Shown here: piece after piece, positions 16,263 through 24,103 of the stretch
How positions within the stretch are numbered: the first letter of the stretch is position 1
Layout: each line of letters starts with the position of its first letter
Origin: CAIYRG01 sp964494505
GTDB lineage: Bacteria > Pseudomonadota > Alphaproteobacteria > Micropepsales > Micropepsaceae
DNA: 64,000 nucleotides
Reading direction: 5' to 3'
NCBI GenBank assembly: GCA_964494505.1
Contig: CAZBRO010000004.1
Location: 1-64,000, forward strand
Notes under the pieces: generated by a model
Told to the model about the DNA's origin: nothing
Databases searched by the model: none
Seen by the model: only the letters and a program-made list of their open reading frames with translations
Position numbers and translations under genes: made by a program

Positions 16263-17663
16263 TCAGCGCGAAGCGGTCGTCGTCGCGTGCGGCAGCAGAT
16301 CGTTGCGGATGATCTTGCCGCCCTTCATCACGAATTTGACGCGCTGCAGCTCGGTGATATCGGCAACGGGATCGCCCGACACCGCGATCAGATCGGCATA
16401 CTTGCCTTTCTCCAGCGAACCCACGCGATCCTTCCACCCCAGCATTTCGGCATTGCCGATAGTGCCTGCCTGAATAACGCGAGCCGGCGCGAGATGGGCC
16501 TGCTTGACCAGCGCCACATATTCGAGGGCCTGTGTCCCATGCGGGAACGTTGCGCCGTCGACGCCGCTGCCGACCGTGATTCTCAGCCCCTTGGTGTTGG
16601 AGGCCATGGTGACGGCCTTCTCGAATATCGGGATCATCCGGTACTTGCCGCCGGTGCTCTTGTTGTCGTTGTCGTCCATATAGGGCTCGGTGTAGCGCTG
16701 CAGCGTCGGGTCGTAAGTGAGCCCTTTCGCGACGATCATATTGGCCTGTTCCTGGTCGAGGCCGAACGCGTGTTCGATGCTGTCGCAGCCGGCGATGATG
16801 GCGTTCTTCTGACCTTCGCCGCCATAGACATGACAGGCCGTCTTGTGGCCCAGGCGATGGGTCTCGTCGATCAGCGCCTGCAGCACCGGCATGGGATAGG
16901 TGAGCACATATTGGGCCTTGCCGTCGGGCGCGAAGGAATAGGCGCCCGTCGGGAACAGCTTGATCCAATCCGCGCCGTGCTGGATCTGGTCGCGCACCGC
17001 GGCGCGGGCTTCATCGACATTGTGGACCACCGCACTCGCGAGCGGATTGGCCGGCTTGTTGTCGCCGGGCGGACCCCAAACGATGCCGCGGGTCGAAACC
17101 TGCTGCCGCGGGCCTTCGATCAGGCCCTTGTCGATGGCATTGCGGATATCGACATCGGCATAGCCATTGCCATGGGTGCTCATGTCGCGAATGGTGGTGA
17201 AGCCGCCGCGCAGATCGGCCTGCGTGTTCTGGATCGCGATGAGAGTGGACATTTCCCGCGACATGCCGGGCTTGGGCGTGTTGAACATATGGGTGTGGGC
17301 GTCGATCAGGCCCGGCAGAACCGTTTGCTGGCTGAGGTCGATGACCGCGGCATCGGCCGGAATTTTCACCTGCGCCGCCGGTCCCACCTCGGCGATGCGC
17401 TCGCCCTGAAGCACCAGCACCTGATTGGTCAGCATCTGGCCCGTGTTGCTGTCGAACATGTGCCCTGCGCGGACGGCGATCGTTTCCGAACCCTGAGGAC
17501 ATTTGTTCGCGCCCTGGTCGATGGCTCCGAAACAGGGTTGCACGCCTGCCCCGCGCCAGGGCTGCCCTAGCCCGCCCACGCCTTGGGCGTGAGCCGTGAC
17601 CGCCAGCGTGAATGCTGCAACGGCGCCAAGCCCTGTTGTCCGGAATGCCGATTTAACCCGCAT
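16263..17663 (-). CDS. Exported amidohydrolase-family metal-dependent hydrolase
   Basis: The 466-residue product has a signal peptide (hydrophobic residues 11-24, cleavage near AHA-QG) and an amidohydrolase TIM barrel. The metal-binding DAHTH is at residues 121-125. Further metal-ligand segments are KTACHVYG (His) and DSIEHAFG (His), and GSGVDG lies near the fourth conserved position. This set resembles the imidazolonepropionase/prolidase-like exported amidohydrolases that cleave dipeptides or cyclic amides; the true substrate is unknown. ATG 17663 follows GGGAGG; the longer frame to 17810 overlaps the neighbour's start and lacks coding character. Confidence 0.85.
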   Translation of the reverse strand: MRVKSAFRTTGLGAVAAFTLAVTAHAQGVGGLGQPWRGAGVQPCFGAIDQGANKCPQGSETIAVRAGHMFDSNTGQMLTNQVLVLQGERIAEVGPAAQVKIPADAAVIDLSQQTVLPGLIDAHTHMFNTPKPGMSREMSTLIAIQNTQADLRGGFTTIRDMSTHGNGYADVDIRNAIDKGLIEGPRQQVSTRGIVWGPPGDNKPANPLASAVVHNVDEARAAVRDQIQHGADWIKLFPTGAYSFAPDGKAQYVLTYPMPVLQALIDETHRLGHKTACHVYGGEGQKNAIIAGCDSIEHAFGLDQEQANMIVAKGLTYDPTLQRYTEPYMDDNDNKSTGGKYRMIPIFEKAVTMASNTKGLRITVGSGVDGATFPHGTQALEYVALVKQAHLAPARVIQAGTIGNAEMLGWKDRVGSLEKGKYADLIAVSGDPVADITELQRVKFVMKGGKIIRNDLLPHATTTASR

Positions 17664-17809
17664 CGAATCCTCCCATTCTTGGCCGGGCCGGAATGGTTCT
17701 CTTGCCCAGCGGCCTCCACTATATACCAGCGCCAGCCGGTTTGGTGACGTATTGCGGGACCGCGGCGGGCGGCCTATGGCTCTTTCCGGGTTTCCGGGCG
17801 GCATAGGCA

Positions 17810-18214
17810 ATGGATCTTTCGCATCTCGAAGCGGGGCTGACCGGCTCGGCGGAGCTTCTCGTTGGCTTCGAACACACCGCGCCCAGTGTGGGAAGCGGCG
17901 TTGTGCCAGTGCTCGCCACGCCGGTGATGATCAACCTTTTCGAGGCGGCCGCCTTGGCTGCGGTGGAGCGGCTTCTGCCCGCGGGCCATCAGAGCCTGGG
18001 CATCCATCTCGACGTCCGCCATTTCGCGGCAACCCCTATCGGCATGCGCGTGCAGGCGACGGCCGAGCTTACCGGCGTCGAAGGCCGCACACTCTCCTTC
18101 CGCGTAGAGGCGCATGACGAGCGGGAGCCCATCGGCGGCGGCACGCATCAGCGCGTCGTGGTCAATGTGGCGCGCTTCGATGCGCGCGTGCAGCGGAAAT
18201 TGATCGCACCCTGA
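17810..18214 (+). CDS. Hotdog-fold thioesterase, fluoroacetyl-CoA-thioesterase-like
   Basis: This 134-residue protein has the length and pattern of the FlK-like single-domain hotdog thioesterases: a T-P-x-M-x-x-L-x-E element (VLATPVMINLFEAAA, about residues 35-49) and a later HFAATPIGMRV strand with the conserved His. These Thr, Glu and His residues act in acyl-CoA thioester hydrolysis in FlK. The physiological acyl-CoA is unknown and fluoroacetate is unlikely to be the substrate. It stands alone, divergent from the amidohydrolase and convergent with the polyketide cluster, with palindromic repeats in between. Confidence 0.75.
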   Translation: MDLSHLEAGLTGSAELLVGFEHTAPSVGSGVVPVLATPVMINLFEAAALAAVERLLPAGHQSLGIHLDVRHFAATPIGMRVQATAELTGVEGRTLSFRVEAHDEREPIGGGTHQRVVVNVARFDARVQRKLIAP

Positions 18215-18218
18215 GGCG

Positions 18219-18302
18219 CTCATGCTTCGGCAAGCTCATGCTTCGGCAAGCTCAGCATGAGGATTGGTTATGTCCTCATCCTGAGCTTGTCGAAGGATGA
18301 GG
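18219..18302. repeat. Dispersed palindromic repeat (REP-like), two hairpins
   Basis: Two hairpins sit side by side. One has CTCATGC/GCATGAG arms and the other CCTCATCC/GGATGAGG arms, both around a TTCGACAAGCTCA-type core. The core is partly repeated (GCTCATGCTTCGGCAA twice). It lies between convergent genes and overlaps the last codons of the FAD reductase gene. A relative is at 25460-25504. Confidence 0.75.
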
Positions 18303-19487
18303 AGCGGCGACGATCTGGGTCGCCTTGCCGCTGAATTGCGCGCCCCAGGTGAGGATGTTTGGAAAACGCTCCAGAAGCGGGAGTGCGGGCGCGAAGAGGT
18401 CCGGGCGGCTCCCCAGTTGCGCAAAGAGGGCGGCAACGCGAATGCGGGGTGCAAAGGATTTCCGCCAGGCCGCGGAATAGGCGCGGCCGGCCTGCGCCAG
18501 CGCATCGGCAGAGAACCCGCTCTTCGCTTCGAGCAAAGCCCGCGACAACAGCCAGGCCGATTGCATGGCCATGCTGATGCCCTCGGCCACGATGGGATGG
18601 GCTTCGCCGGCGCTGTTTCCGGCAAAGAAAACGCCACCCGAATGGCGTGGGCGAATGCCGGGGCGAATGGGCCCCGCCGAGAGCCAGGCGTCCTGAACCC
18701 GCGCGCGCCCGAGCGCGTCGCGCACCCCGACCGAAGAGGCGGCGATGTGGGCAAGCACTGCATCCCCTGCGCGCAACCCCGGATGCGTGCGGCGGCACGC
18801 GGCCAAGGAGTCGCGCCGGATGCAGCAGGAGAGCGAAACGCGGCCCTCGTCGGTATGGACCATGCCGCCATAGCCGCCCGTAAACACCAGAAGCGGCATC
18901 AGATCGGCCGAAAGCTCGCTGTTCTCGAAATGGGCCTTGAAGGCCAGAAGGTCGCCAGCGCGATGGGCCGGAGCAGCACTTTGCGAAAGCGGGCTCTGTT
19001 CCCATGAACCGTTGGCCGCGATCAGTACCCGTCCGGTCAGTTCCGCCATGCGCTCGCCGGAGGCGATGGTGCAGCGATGCCCGTGCGGGTCCGATTTCAC
19101 TTCGGTAAGCTTCCACGGCTGCCAGAGTTGCGCGCCTGCCCGCACCGCCGCGTCGCGAAGAAGCGTATCAAGTTTTTCGCGCCCCAACGCCCTCCCCCAT
19201 GCGGCCACGCCGTTTGCGGCCGCCGGCATGGGCGAGGACAGCACGGTCTCGCGCGCGAAAAATCCGACGCGGCGGATTTCCGGGCCCGCCTGGGCGAGAA
19301 AAGCCTCGCGCAACTCCGGCTCGTCGAACAGGGGAAGGCTCGTCGCCGAAATGAATTCGCCACACACTTTGCGGCGCGGGAAACGGGTCTTCTCGACGAT
19401 GGCCACCGACCAGCCGGCGCGGGCGAGAAGACGCGCTGCCGTAGCACCCGCCGGTCCTGCGCCAATCACAACGGCATCGAACATCAT
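18276..19487 (-). CDS. FAD-dependent oxidoreductase, geranylgeranyl-reductase type
   Basis: The 403-residue flavoprotein opens with the Rossmann FAD motif VVIGAGPAGATAARLL (residues 6-21), has RRKVCGEF shortly after, and a late GVFFAGNSAGEAHPIVAEGIS segment typical of the second FAD contact in the geranylgeranyl-reductase/PHBH superfamily. It likely reduces or hydroxylates the product of the adjacent type III PKS. Its ATG overlaps the TGA of the methyltransferase gene upstream (ATGATG), so the two are translationally coupled. The C-terminal HPSTSSG is encoded by a dispersed palindromic repeat, implying the repeat replaced the native end. Substrate unknown. Confidence 0.8.
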   Translation of the reverse strand: MMFDAVVIGAGPAGATAARLLARAGWSVAIVEKTRFPRRKVCGEFISATSLPLFDEPELREAFLAQAGPEIRRVGFFARETVLSSPMPAAANGVAAWGRALGREKLDTLLRDAAVRAGAQLWQPWKLTEVKSDPHGHRCTIASGERMAELTGRVLIAANGSWEQSPLSQSAAPAHRAGDLLAFKAHFENSELSADLMPLLVFTGGYGGMVHTDEGRVSLSCCIRRDSLAACRRTHPGLRAGDAVLAHIAASSVGVRDALGRARVQDAWLSAGPIRPGIRPRHSGGVFFAGNSAGEAHPIVAEGISMAMQSAWLLSRALLEAKSGFSADALAQAGRAYSAAWRKSFAPRIRVAALFAQLGSRPDLFAPALPLLERFPNILTWGAQFSGKATQIVAAPHPSTSSG

Positions 19488-20191
19488 GACGCCCCGTCCC
19501 GCCGCGCGACGAAGCAATGGCTGAACGGGAAGGCCGCGTTCTCTGCGAGCGCCCACCGGCCCTTCGGCCACAGTGCGGACAGTTCCGCGTCGCGAAAGCC
19601 CGCGCGCACGCTGGTGATCGCATCGTGCCGGCTGACATCGTTGCAGCCGATGGCCCATAAGAGCCGGCTCCCGATCAGCCCGGAAAGGCCGCGTTCGGGC
19701 TCGCAGGCAACGAACGCCTCCGTGGCGCGCGCGATGCCGTCCAGCAGAACCGAAAGCCTCTCCGGCTCGAAATGATGCAGGAACAGATTGGCCGTAATCA
19801 GATCGGCGCTCATTTCGGGTGCGCTCCCGAAGAACGCGAACACATCGGCGCAAACGGTTTCGGTTTCCCATCCCAGCCGCCGAAACGCCTCGCGCGTCGC
19901 CGGCGCAACGATGTTCTGGCGGTCGAGCAAGCTCAGCCGCACGCCCGGCCAGGCCGGCGCGAGCACGCGCGCGACCGAAAGCATGAACGTGCCGTCGCCC
20001 GCGCCCAGTTCCAGAATCCGGCGTGGCGGGCGGCTGCCTTCGCAGGCGCGTTTCATCAGTCGCGCCACGATGGCCGCCTGAAACATAAAGCGGTTGATGC
20101 GCTTCAAATCGCGGCGCGAGCGTTCGGCACGGGGATCCTCGGCCGGCAATTCGTCCAGCCATTCCGGGTCGATGATGCGCGCAAACGGCAT
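19484..20191 (-). CDS. SAM-dependent methyltransferase of the type III PKS cluster
   Basis: Class I methyltransferase fold in 235 residues: motif I ILELGAGDGTFML (about residues 59-71), an acidic strand end LLDRQN, and motif IV ADLITANLFLHHF. The same kind of gene is often found beside bacterial type III PKS genes, where it methylates the phenolic or pyrone product or its quinone. It lies 11 bp downstream of the PKS stop and overlaps the FAD reductase start, so it belongs to this operon. Product and position of methylation cannot be inferred. Confidence 0.8.
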   Translation of the reverse strand: MPFARIIDPEWLDELPAEDPRAERSRRDLKRINRFMFQAAIVARLMKRACEGSRPPRRILELGAGDGTFMLSVARVLAPAWPGVRLSLLDRQNIVAPATREAFRRLGWETETVCADVFAFFGSAPEMSADLITANLFLHHFEPERLSVLLDGIARATEAFVACEPERGLSGLIGSRLLWAIGCNDVSRHDAITSVRAGFRDAELSALWPKGRWALAENAAFPFSHCFVARRDGAS

Positions 20192-20202
20192 GGCCGCGGG
20201 CC

Positions 20203-21276
20203 CTAATTCGCGCCGTGAAACAGCATGGTCTCCGCGATCAATCCGGGCCCGAACGACATGGCACAGCCGCGAGCGCCGGGCGCATGATCGGCCAGCATGC
20301 TCTCCAGCACGAACATTACGGTCGCCGAAGACATGTTGCCGAAACGGCGCAGGATTTCGCGCGATTGGAAAAGTGCGGCCGGCTTCAGTTCAAGCGCGCG
20401 CTCGACCGCATCCAGAACCGAACGGCCACCCGGATGCACCGCCCATAGGTCGATGGCCGGAATGGGCGCGCCCTTCAGAATGTCGGCCGATTGCGCGCGG
20501 ATCGCATCCAGGATGGCGGCCGGCACCTGCCCCGACAGCACCATGTTGAACCCGTTGTCACCGATTGCCCAGGTGATCAACTCGCGGCTTTCGGGCACCA
20601 GCAGCGCGCGGAAGCTGTCCATCGCGAAACCCACCGGCTCCGCCGTGACGAGCGCCGCAGCGCAGCCGTCGCCGAAGATCAGGAAAGAGAGGATTGCGTC
20701 AAGGTCGTCGGTCTCCTGCAAGTGAAGACTGCAAAGTTCGAGATTGAGCAGGAGCACGCGCGCGGCCGGTTCGGAGCGCACGATATGGCGCGCAAGCTTT
20801 AGCCCATTGATCGCCGCGTAGCATCCCATGAACCCGACCATGGTGCGCTCGACCGAACCGGGCAGCCCGCAACGCGCAACCAGTTCGAGATCGAGCCCGG
20901 GCGCGGAGAAGCCGGTGCAGCAGGTGATCACCAGATGCGTGACGCGCGCCCTGCCGCTTCCGAGCGCGAGCTTCTCGACCGCGGCGGCGGCAAGCTCCGG
21001 TGCGTGCGCTTCGAACAGCTTCATGCGGGCCCCCGTGCTCGGGAAACGCCCCCGCACATAGAAATCATACGCCCATGGCGAATGGGAATTCGGGACGGGG
21101 GAAACATCGAGATGCGAAAAACGACGCTCGATGCCTGCGCGTTCCACCATGCGGCCGAACAGGATCGCTTTGCGCTGATTGGCTTCGAGCAGCGAATGGC
21201 CGAACGCGACGAAGGCCCGATGCACGTCATGGGGCGGGACTGCGGTCGCTATCCGATTGATATAGGCCTCAGTCAA
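20203..21276 (-). CDS. Type III polyketide synthase (chalcone-synthase-like)
   Basis: Homodimeric ketosynthase that extends an acyl starter with malonyl-CoA and cyclises it. The 357-residue product has the catalytic triad: Cys152 in FMGCYAAING, His281 in WAVHPGGRS and Asn314 in GNMSSATV. The 33-residue His-Asn spacing matches plant chalcone synthase. The N-terminus starts best at TTG 21276, overlapping the ACP stop by 8 bp. The frame extends to 21330, but that part is the ACP gene read out of frame. It is preceded by a free ACP and a FabF-like KS and followed by methyltransferase and FAD reductase genes, suggesting a methylated, reduced alkyl-pyrone, resorcinol or related phenolic lipid. Confidence 0.9.
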   Translation of the reverse strand: MTEAYINRIATAVPPHDVHRAFVAFGHSLLEANQRKAILFGRMVERAGIERRFSHLDVSPVPNSHSPWAYDFYVRGRFPSTGARMKLFEAHAPELAAAAVEKLALGSGRARVTHLVITCCTGFSAPGLDLELVARCGLPGSVERTMVGFMGCYAAINGLKLARHIVRSEPAARVLLLNLELCSLHLQETDDLDAILSFLIFGDGCAAALVTAEPVGFAMDSFRALLVPESRELITWAIGDNGFNMVLSGQVPAAILDAIRAQSADILKGAPIPAIDLWAVHPGGRSVLDAVERALELKPAALFQSREILRRFGNMSSATVMFVLESMLADHAPGARGCAMSFGPGLIAETMLFHGAN

Positions 21277-21514
21277 TGGCCGCCGCCTTTGCCGCGATCT
21301 GCTGTTCCACCAGCCGGCACAGATCGCCATAGGTGAAGGACATCAGTTCGCCCGCAATTTGAGGCAACTGGATCTTGTATTTGTCTTCGATGTCGAACGC
21401 GACCTCGATGACATCCAGGCTGTCGAGGCCGGCGTCGGTGAGCTTTGTCCCCGCCTCGATCTCGCTCGACGTCTTTCGTTTGACGATGGGGAGCAATTCC
21501 TGTTCGAGGGTCAT
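21269..21514 (-). CDS. Stand-alone acyl carrier protein
   Basis: The 81-residue acidic protein has the phosphopantetheine site DAGLDSLDVIE, with Ser32 as attachment residue. It is not the housekeeping AcpP: the sequence diverges and it is embedded in the PKS operon, with its stop overlapping the type III PKS start and its start 25 bp from the KS stop. I infer that it carries the acyl chain made or selected by the neighbouring KS, and may deliver it to the type III PKS. A clear ribosome site (GGAG, in CCTCCAGAGA on the other strand) precedes the ATG. Confidence 0.9.
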   Translation of the reverse strand: MTLEQELLPIVKRKTSSEIEAGTKLTDAGLDSLDVIEVAFDIEDKYKIQLPQIAGELMSFTYGDLCRLVEQQIAAKAAAID

Positions 21515-21539
21515 GCGTGTTCTCTGGAGGTGCGTCCCA

Positions 21540-22760
21540 TCATTCCGGTTTTTTCGCGATCAGGACAGAGTTCAAACCGCCAAAAGCAAAAGATGCGGAC
21601 ATGATCGCCTCGGCCGCGATGGGAACAGGTTCCAACGCCAAAGGCAGATCGCATTCGGGATCCGGTCCGATATAGCCCAGAATCGGCGGCGCCATTTGCG
21701 CATTCAAAGCCAGGATGGCGGTCAGCAATTCCATGGCGCCCGTCGCCCCCAGCATGTGCCCGTGTGACGATTTCGTGGCAATCACGCGATGGCGCGTGAG
21801 ATTCCCGTCATAGGCCAGGTGCAAGGCCCTAGCCTCCGAACGGTCGTTGAGCCGCGTGCCGGTGCCGTGGGAACTGATCAGCAGCGGCGCATCTTTGGCG
21901 AGGTCCGCGTCGCGATGCGCGGCCGCGATCGCAGCCGCCGCCCGTTCCGGATCGGGCTGGGTCAGATGGCGCGCATCGGAATTCGACGCCGCACCCGCCA
22001 CCTCGGCCAGGATACGCGCGCCGCGGGCCCGCGCATGCTCCTCCTCTTCCAGGATAAGGGTGGCCGCGCCCTCGCCCAGCACCATGCCTTTGCGGTCGAT
22101 GGAAAACGGGCGGCACATATCGGGCGCCATCGCCTGCAGCGCTTTCCACCCGTACAGCGATCCGAAGGTGAGGCTCGCATCGGCGCCCCCCGTCACGACA
22201 ATATCGGCGCGGCCGGCTCGGATCATGTGCATGGCTTCGGCAATCGCATGGGCGGAGGATGCACAGGCGCTCGATATCGCCAGCGCGTGGCCCCGGATGC
22301 CGAACAGCATAGCGAGATGGGAAGCCGCCGCACTGCTCATCAGCCGCGGTACGGTCATGGGATGAACGTTCGCAAGCCGCGACAGGAACAGCCGTTGATA
22401 TCCTGCCTCGATGGCGGCATTGCCGCCGCTGGCGCTGCCATAGACGATGGCCGCGTCCGTGAGCCGGGCGTCCTTCCAGAGTCCTGCGTCCTGGAGCGCT
22501 TCCAGCGTGGCGGCGGCGGCGAAATTCGCGAAGGCATCGGCGTTGAGCTGTTTTTCCTCGAAATGCCGCCGCAGCGGGTCGGCCGCTCCCGCGACGGCCG
22601 GCGCGGCGACACCCGCGAAGCTCAATTCGGGTTGCCCGTCGGGGTGAATGGCAAAGGGACGGATGGCGCTCTGCCCCGCGATCAGGTTGGCCCAGGTTTG
22701 TGCGACGCCGGCGCCGAGGCCCGACACGCATCCCATTCCTGTCACCACCGCCTTGCGCAA
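21540..22760 (-). CDS. FabF-like beta-ketoacyl-ACP synthase
   Basis: Condensing enzyme that elongates an acyl-ACP. Counting from TTG 22760, catalytic Cys166 lies in SSACASSAH, His298 in SSHGTGTRLND and His335 in KSSHGHMLGATG, the Cys-His-His set of KAS I/II. I chose TTG 22760 because it gives the usual LRKAVVTGMGCVSG start and has GGAAG upstream. ATG 22817 is in frame, but the extra residues are unlike the family and would leave only 35 bp to the divergent CoA transferase. It is first gene of the KS-ACP-type III PKS-methyltransferase-reductase operon. Confidence 0.85.
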   Translation of the reverse strand: MRKAVVTGMGCVSGLGAGVAQTWANLIAGQSAIRPFAIHPDGQPELSFAGVAAPAVAGAADPLRRHFEEKQLNADAFANFAAAATLEALQDAGLWKDARLTDAAIVYGSASGGNAAIEAGYQRLFLSRLANVHPMTVPRLMSSAAASHLAMLFGIRGHALAISSACASSAHAIAEAMHMIRAGRADIVVTGGADASLTFGSLYGWKALQAMAPDMCRPFSIDRKGMVLGEGAATLILEEEEHARARGARILAEVAGAASNSDARHLTQPDPERAAAAIAAAHRDADLAKDAPLLISSHGTGTRLNDRSEARALHLAYDGNLTRHRVIATKSSHGHMLGATGAMELLTAILALNAQMAPPILGYIGPDPECDLPLALEPVPIAAEAIMSASFAFGGLNSVLIAKKPE

Positions 22761-22852
22761 ATAGCCGCTTCCGTTCCGGTCAAGCCGGGCGCGCCCACGA
22801 CACCCTCCGGTGGACATGGTATCAGACGCCAACGCCCTTCAGATATTCCCGG

Positions 22853-24103
22853 ATGACGCCGCGCCCTTCGCCACCCCAATCCGAACCTGCCTGCTCTCAG
22901 CCGATCCGTTTCGCGCCGGAGGCCAAGGGGCCGCTCGACGGAACCAAAGTGCTCGATCTCTCGCGGCTGGTTGCCGGAAACATGCTGTCGCTGCAACTGG
23001 GCGATTTCGGGGCCGAAATCATCAAGATCGAACCGTTGGAAGGCGATCCTTTGCGCCATTGGCTGGACGGCGGCGAGCAGTTGTTCTGGAGTGTTTACAG
23101 CCGCAACAAGATGTCGGCGGCGCTGAATTTGCGGAACGAGACGGCGAAGAACGCGCTTCTGCATCTGGTCGAACAGGCCGATGTGTTCATCGAGAGCTTC
23201 CGGCCCGGGACGCTGGAGGCGATGGGCCTCGCGCCCGACCTGCTGCTTGCGCGCAATCCCAAGCTGATCGTGGTCAGGGTTTCCGGATTCGGTCAGACGG
23301 GGCCCTATGCCGAACTGCCGGGATTCGGCACGCTGGTCGAAGCGATGAGCGGACTGGCCGCGCGAACCGGTTTTCCCGACCGCGAACCGCTGCTGCCGCC
23401 GCTCGCGCTCGCCGACATGATCGCGGGGCTTTCCGGCGCGATGGCGACGGTGACGGCCCTCTTCGCGCGCGAGCGCGGTGCCCCGGGTCAGGTGATCGAT
23501 CTTTCGCTGCTGGAACCGCTGTTTTCGGTGCTGGGGCCGGAGGCGGCGATCTACCGCCGGACCGGCCAGGTGAAGCAGCGTGCCGGCAACGGCATCAGCA
23601 TCTCCGCGCCACGCAACATCTATCGCTGCAGCGATGGCACCTATGTCGCGCTCTCCGGTTCGACGCCCGCCATGGCCAAGCGCGTGTTCGAAGTGATCGG
23701 CCGGCCCGAGATGGTCGAGGATCCGCGCTTCAAAACCAACACCTCGCGCGTGCAGAACCGCGCCCTGATCGACGAAGCCGTGGGCGCGTGGTTCGCGGGC
23801 AAGACGCGCGAGGACGCCCTCGCCCATATGCGCGCGGCCGGCGTCACGGTGGGGCCGGTCTATGGGGTCGATGACGCGGTGAAAGACGCGCACTTCAGAG
23901 AGCGCGAGATCATCGTCGATGTGGAAGACCCCCATCTCGGTCCCCTTCCGATGCACAACATCGTGCCGCGCCTTTCGGTGACGCCAGGTGTATGGCGGCG
24001 GCCCGCACCCACGCTCGGCGAGCACACGGACGAAGTGCTGGGCTGGGCGGGTCTCGATGCGGGCGCAATCGCGCGGCTGCGCGCGGAGGGCGGCTGCGCA
24101 TGA
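22853..24103 (+). CDS. Family III CoA transferase (CaiB/BaiF type)
   Basis: Transfers CoA between carboxylic acids. The 416-residue product shows the family III signature: GPLDGTKVLDLSRLVAG at the N-terminus, FGAEIIKIE, then NLRNE and DVFIESFRPGTLEAMGL, where the Asp of the family's catalytic site lies in the next region around LADMIAGLSGA. ATG 22853 is the first plausible in-frame start; no strong ribosome site is visible. The stop overlaps the ATG of the AtoE transporter gene (ATGA), so uptake of a short-chain acid and its activation to a CoA thioester are probably coupled. Acid unknown. Confidence 0.85.
   Translation: MTPRPSPPQSEPACSQPIRFAPEAKGPLDGTKVLDLSRLVAGNMLSLQLGDFGAEIIKIEPLEGDPLRHWLDGGEQLFWSVYSRNKMSAALNLRNETAKNALLHLVEQADVFIESFRPGTLEAMGLAPDLLLARNPKLIVVRVSGFGQTGPYAELPGFGTLVEAMSGLAARTGFPDREPLLPPLALADMIAGLSGAMATVTALFARERGAPGQVIDLSLLEPLFSVLGPEAAIYRRTGQVKQRAGNGISISAPRNIYRCSDGTYVALSGSTPAMAKRVFEVIGRPEMVEDPRFKTNTSRVQNRALIDEAVGAWFAGKTREDALAHMRAAGVTVGPVYGVDDAVKDAHFREREIIVDVEDPHLGPLPMHNIVPRLSVTPGVWRRPAPTLGEHTDEVLGWAGLDAGAIARLRAEGGCA

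Noticed and set aside
18276..20162. 628-residue methyltransferase-reductase fusion
   Set aside because: The extra N-terminal part is the methyltransferase gene in another frame; the two genes are joined only by an ATGATG overlap.
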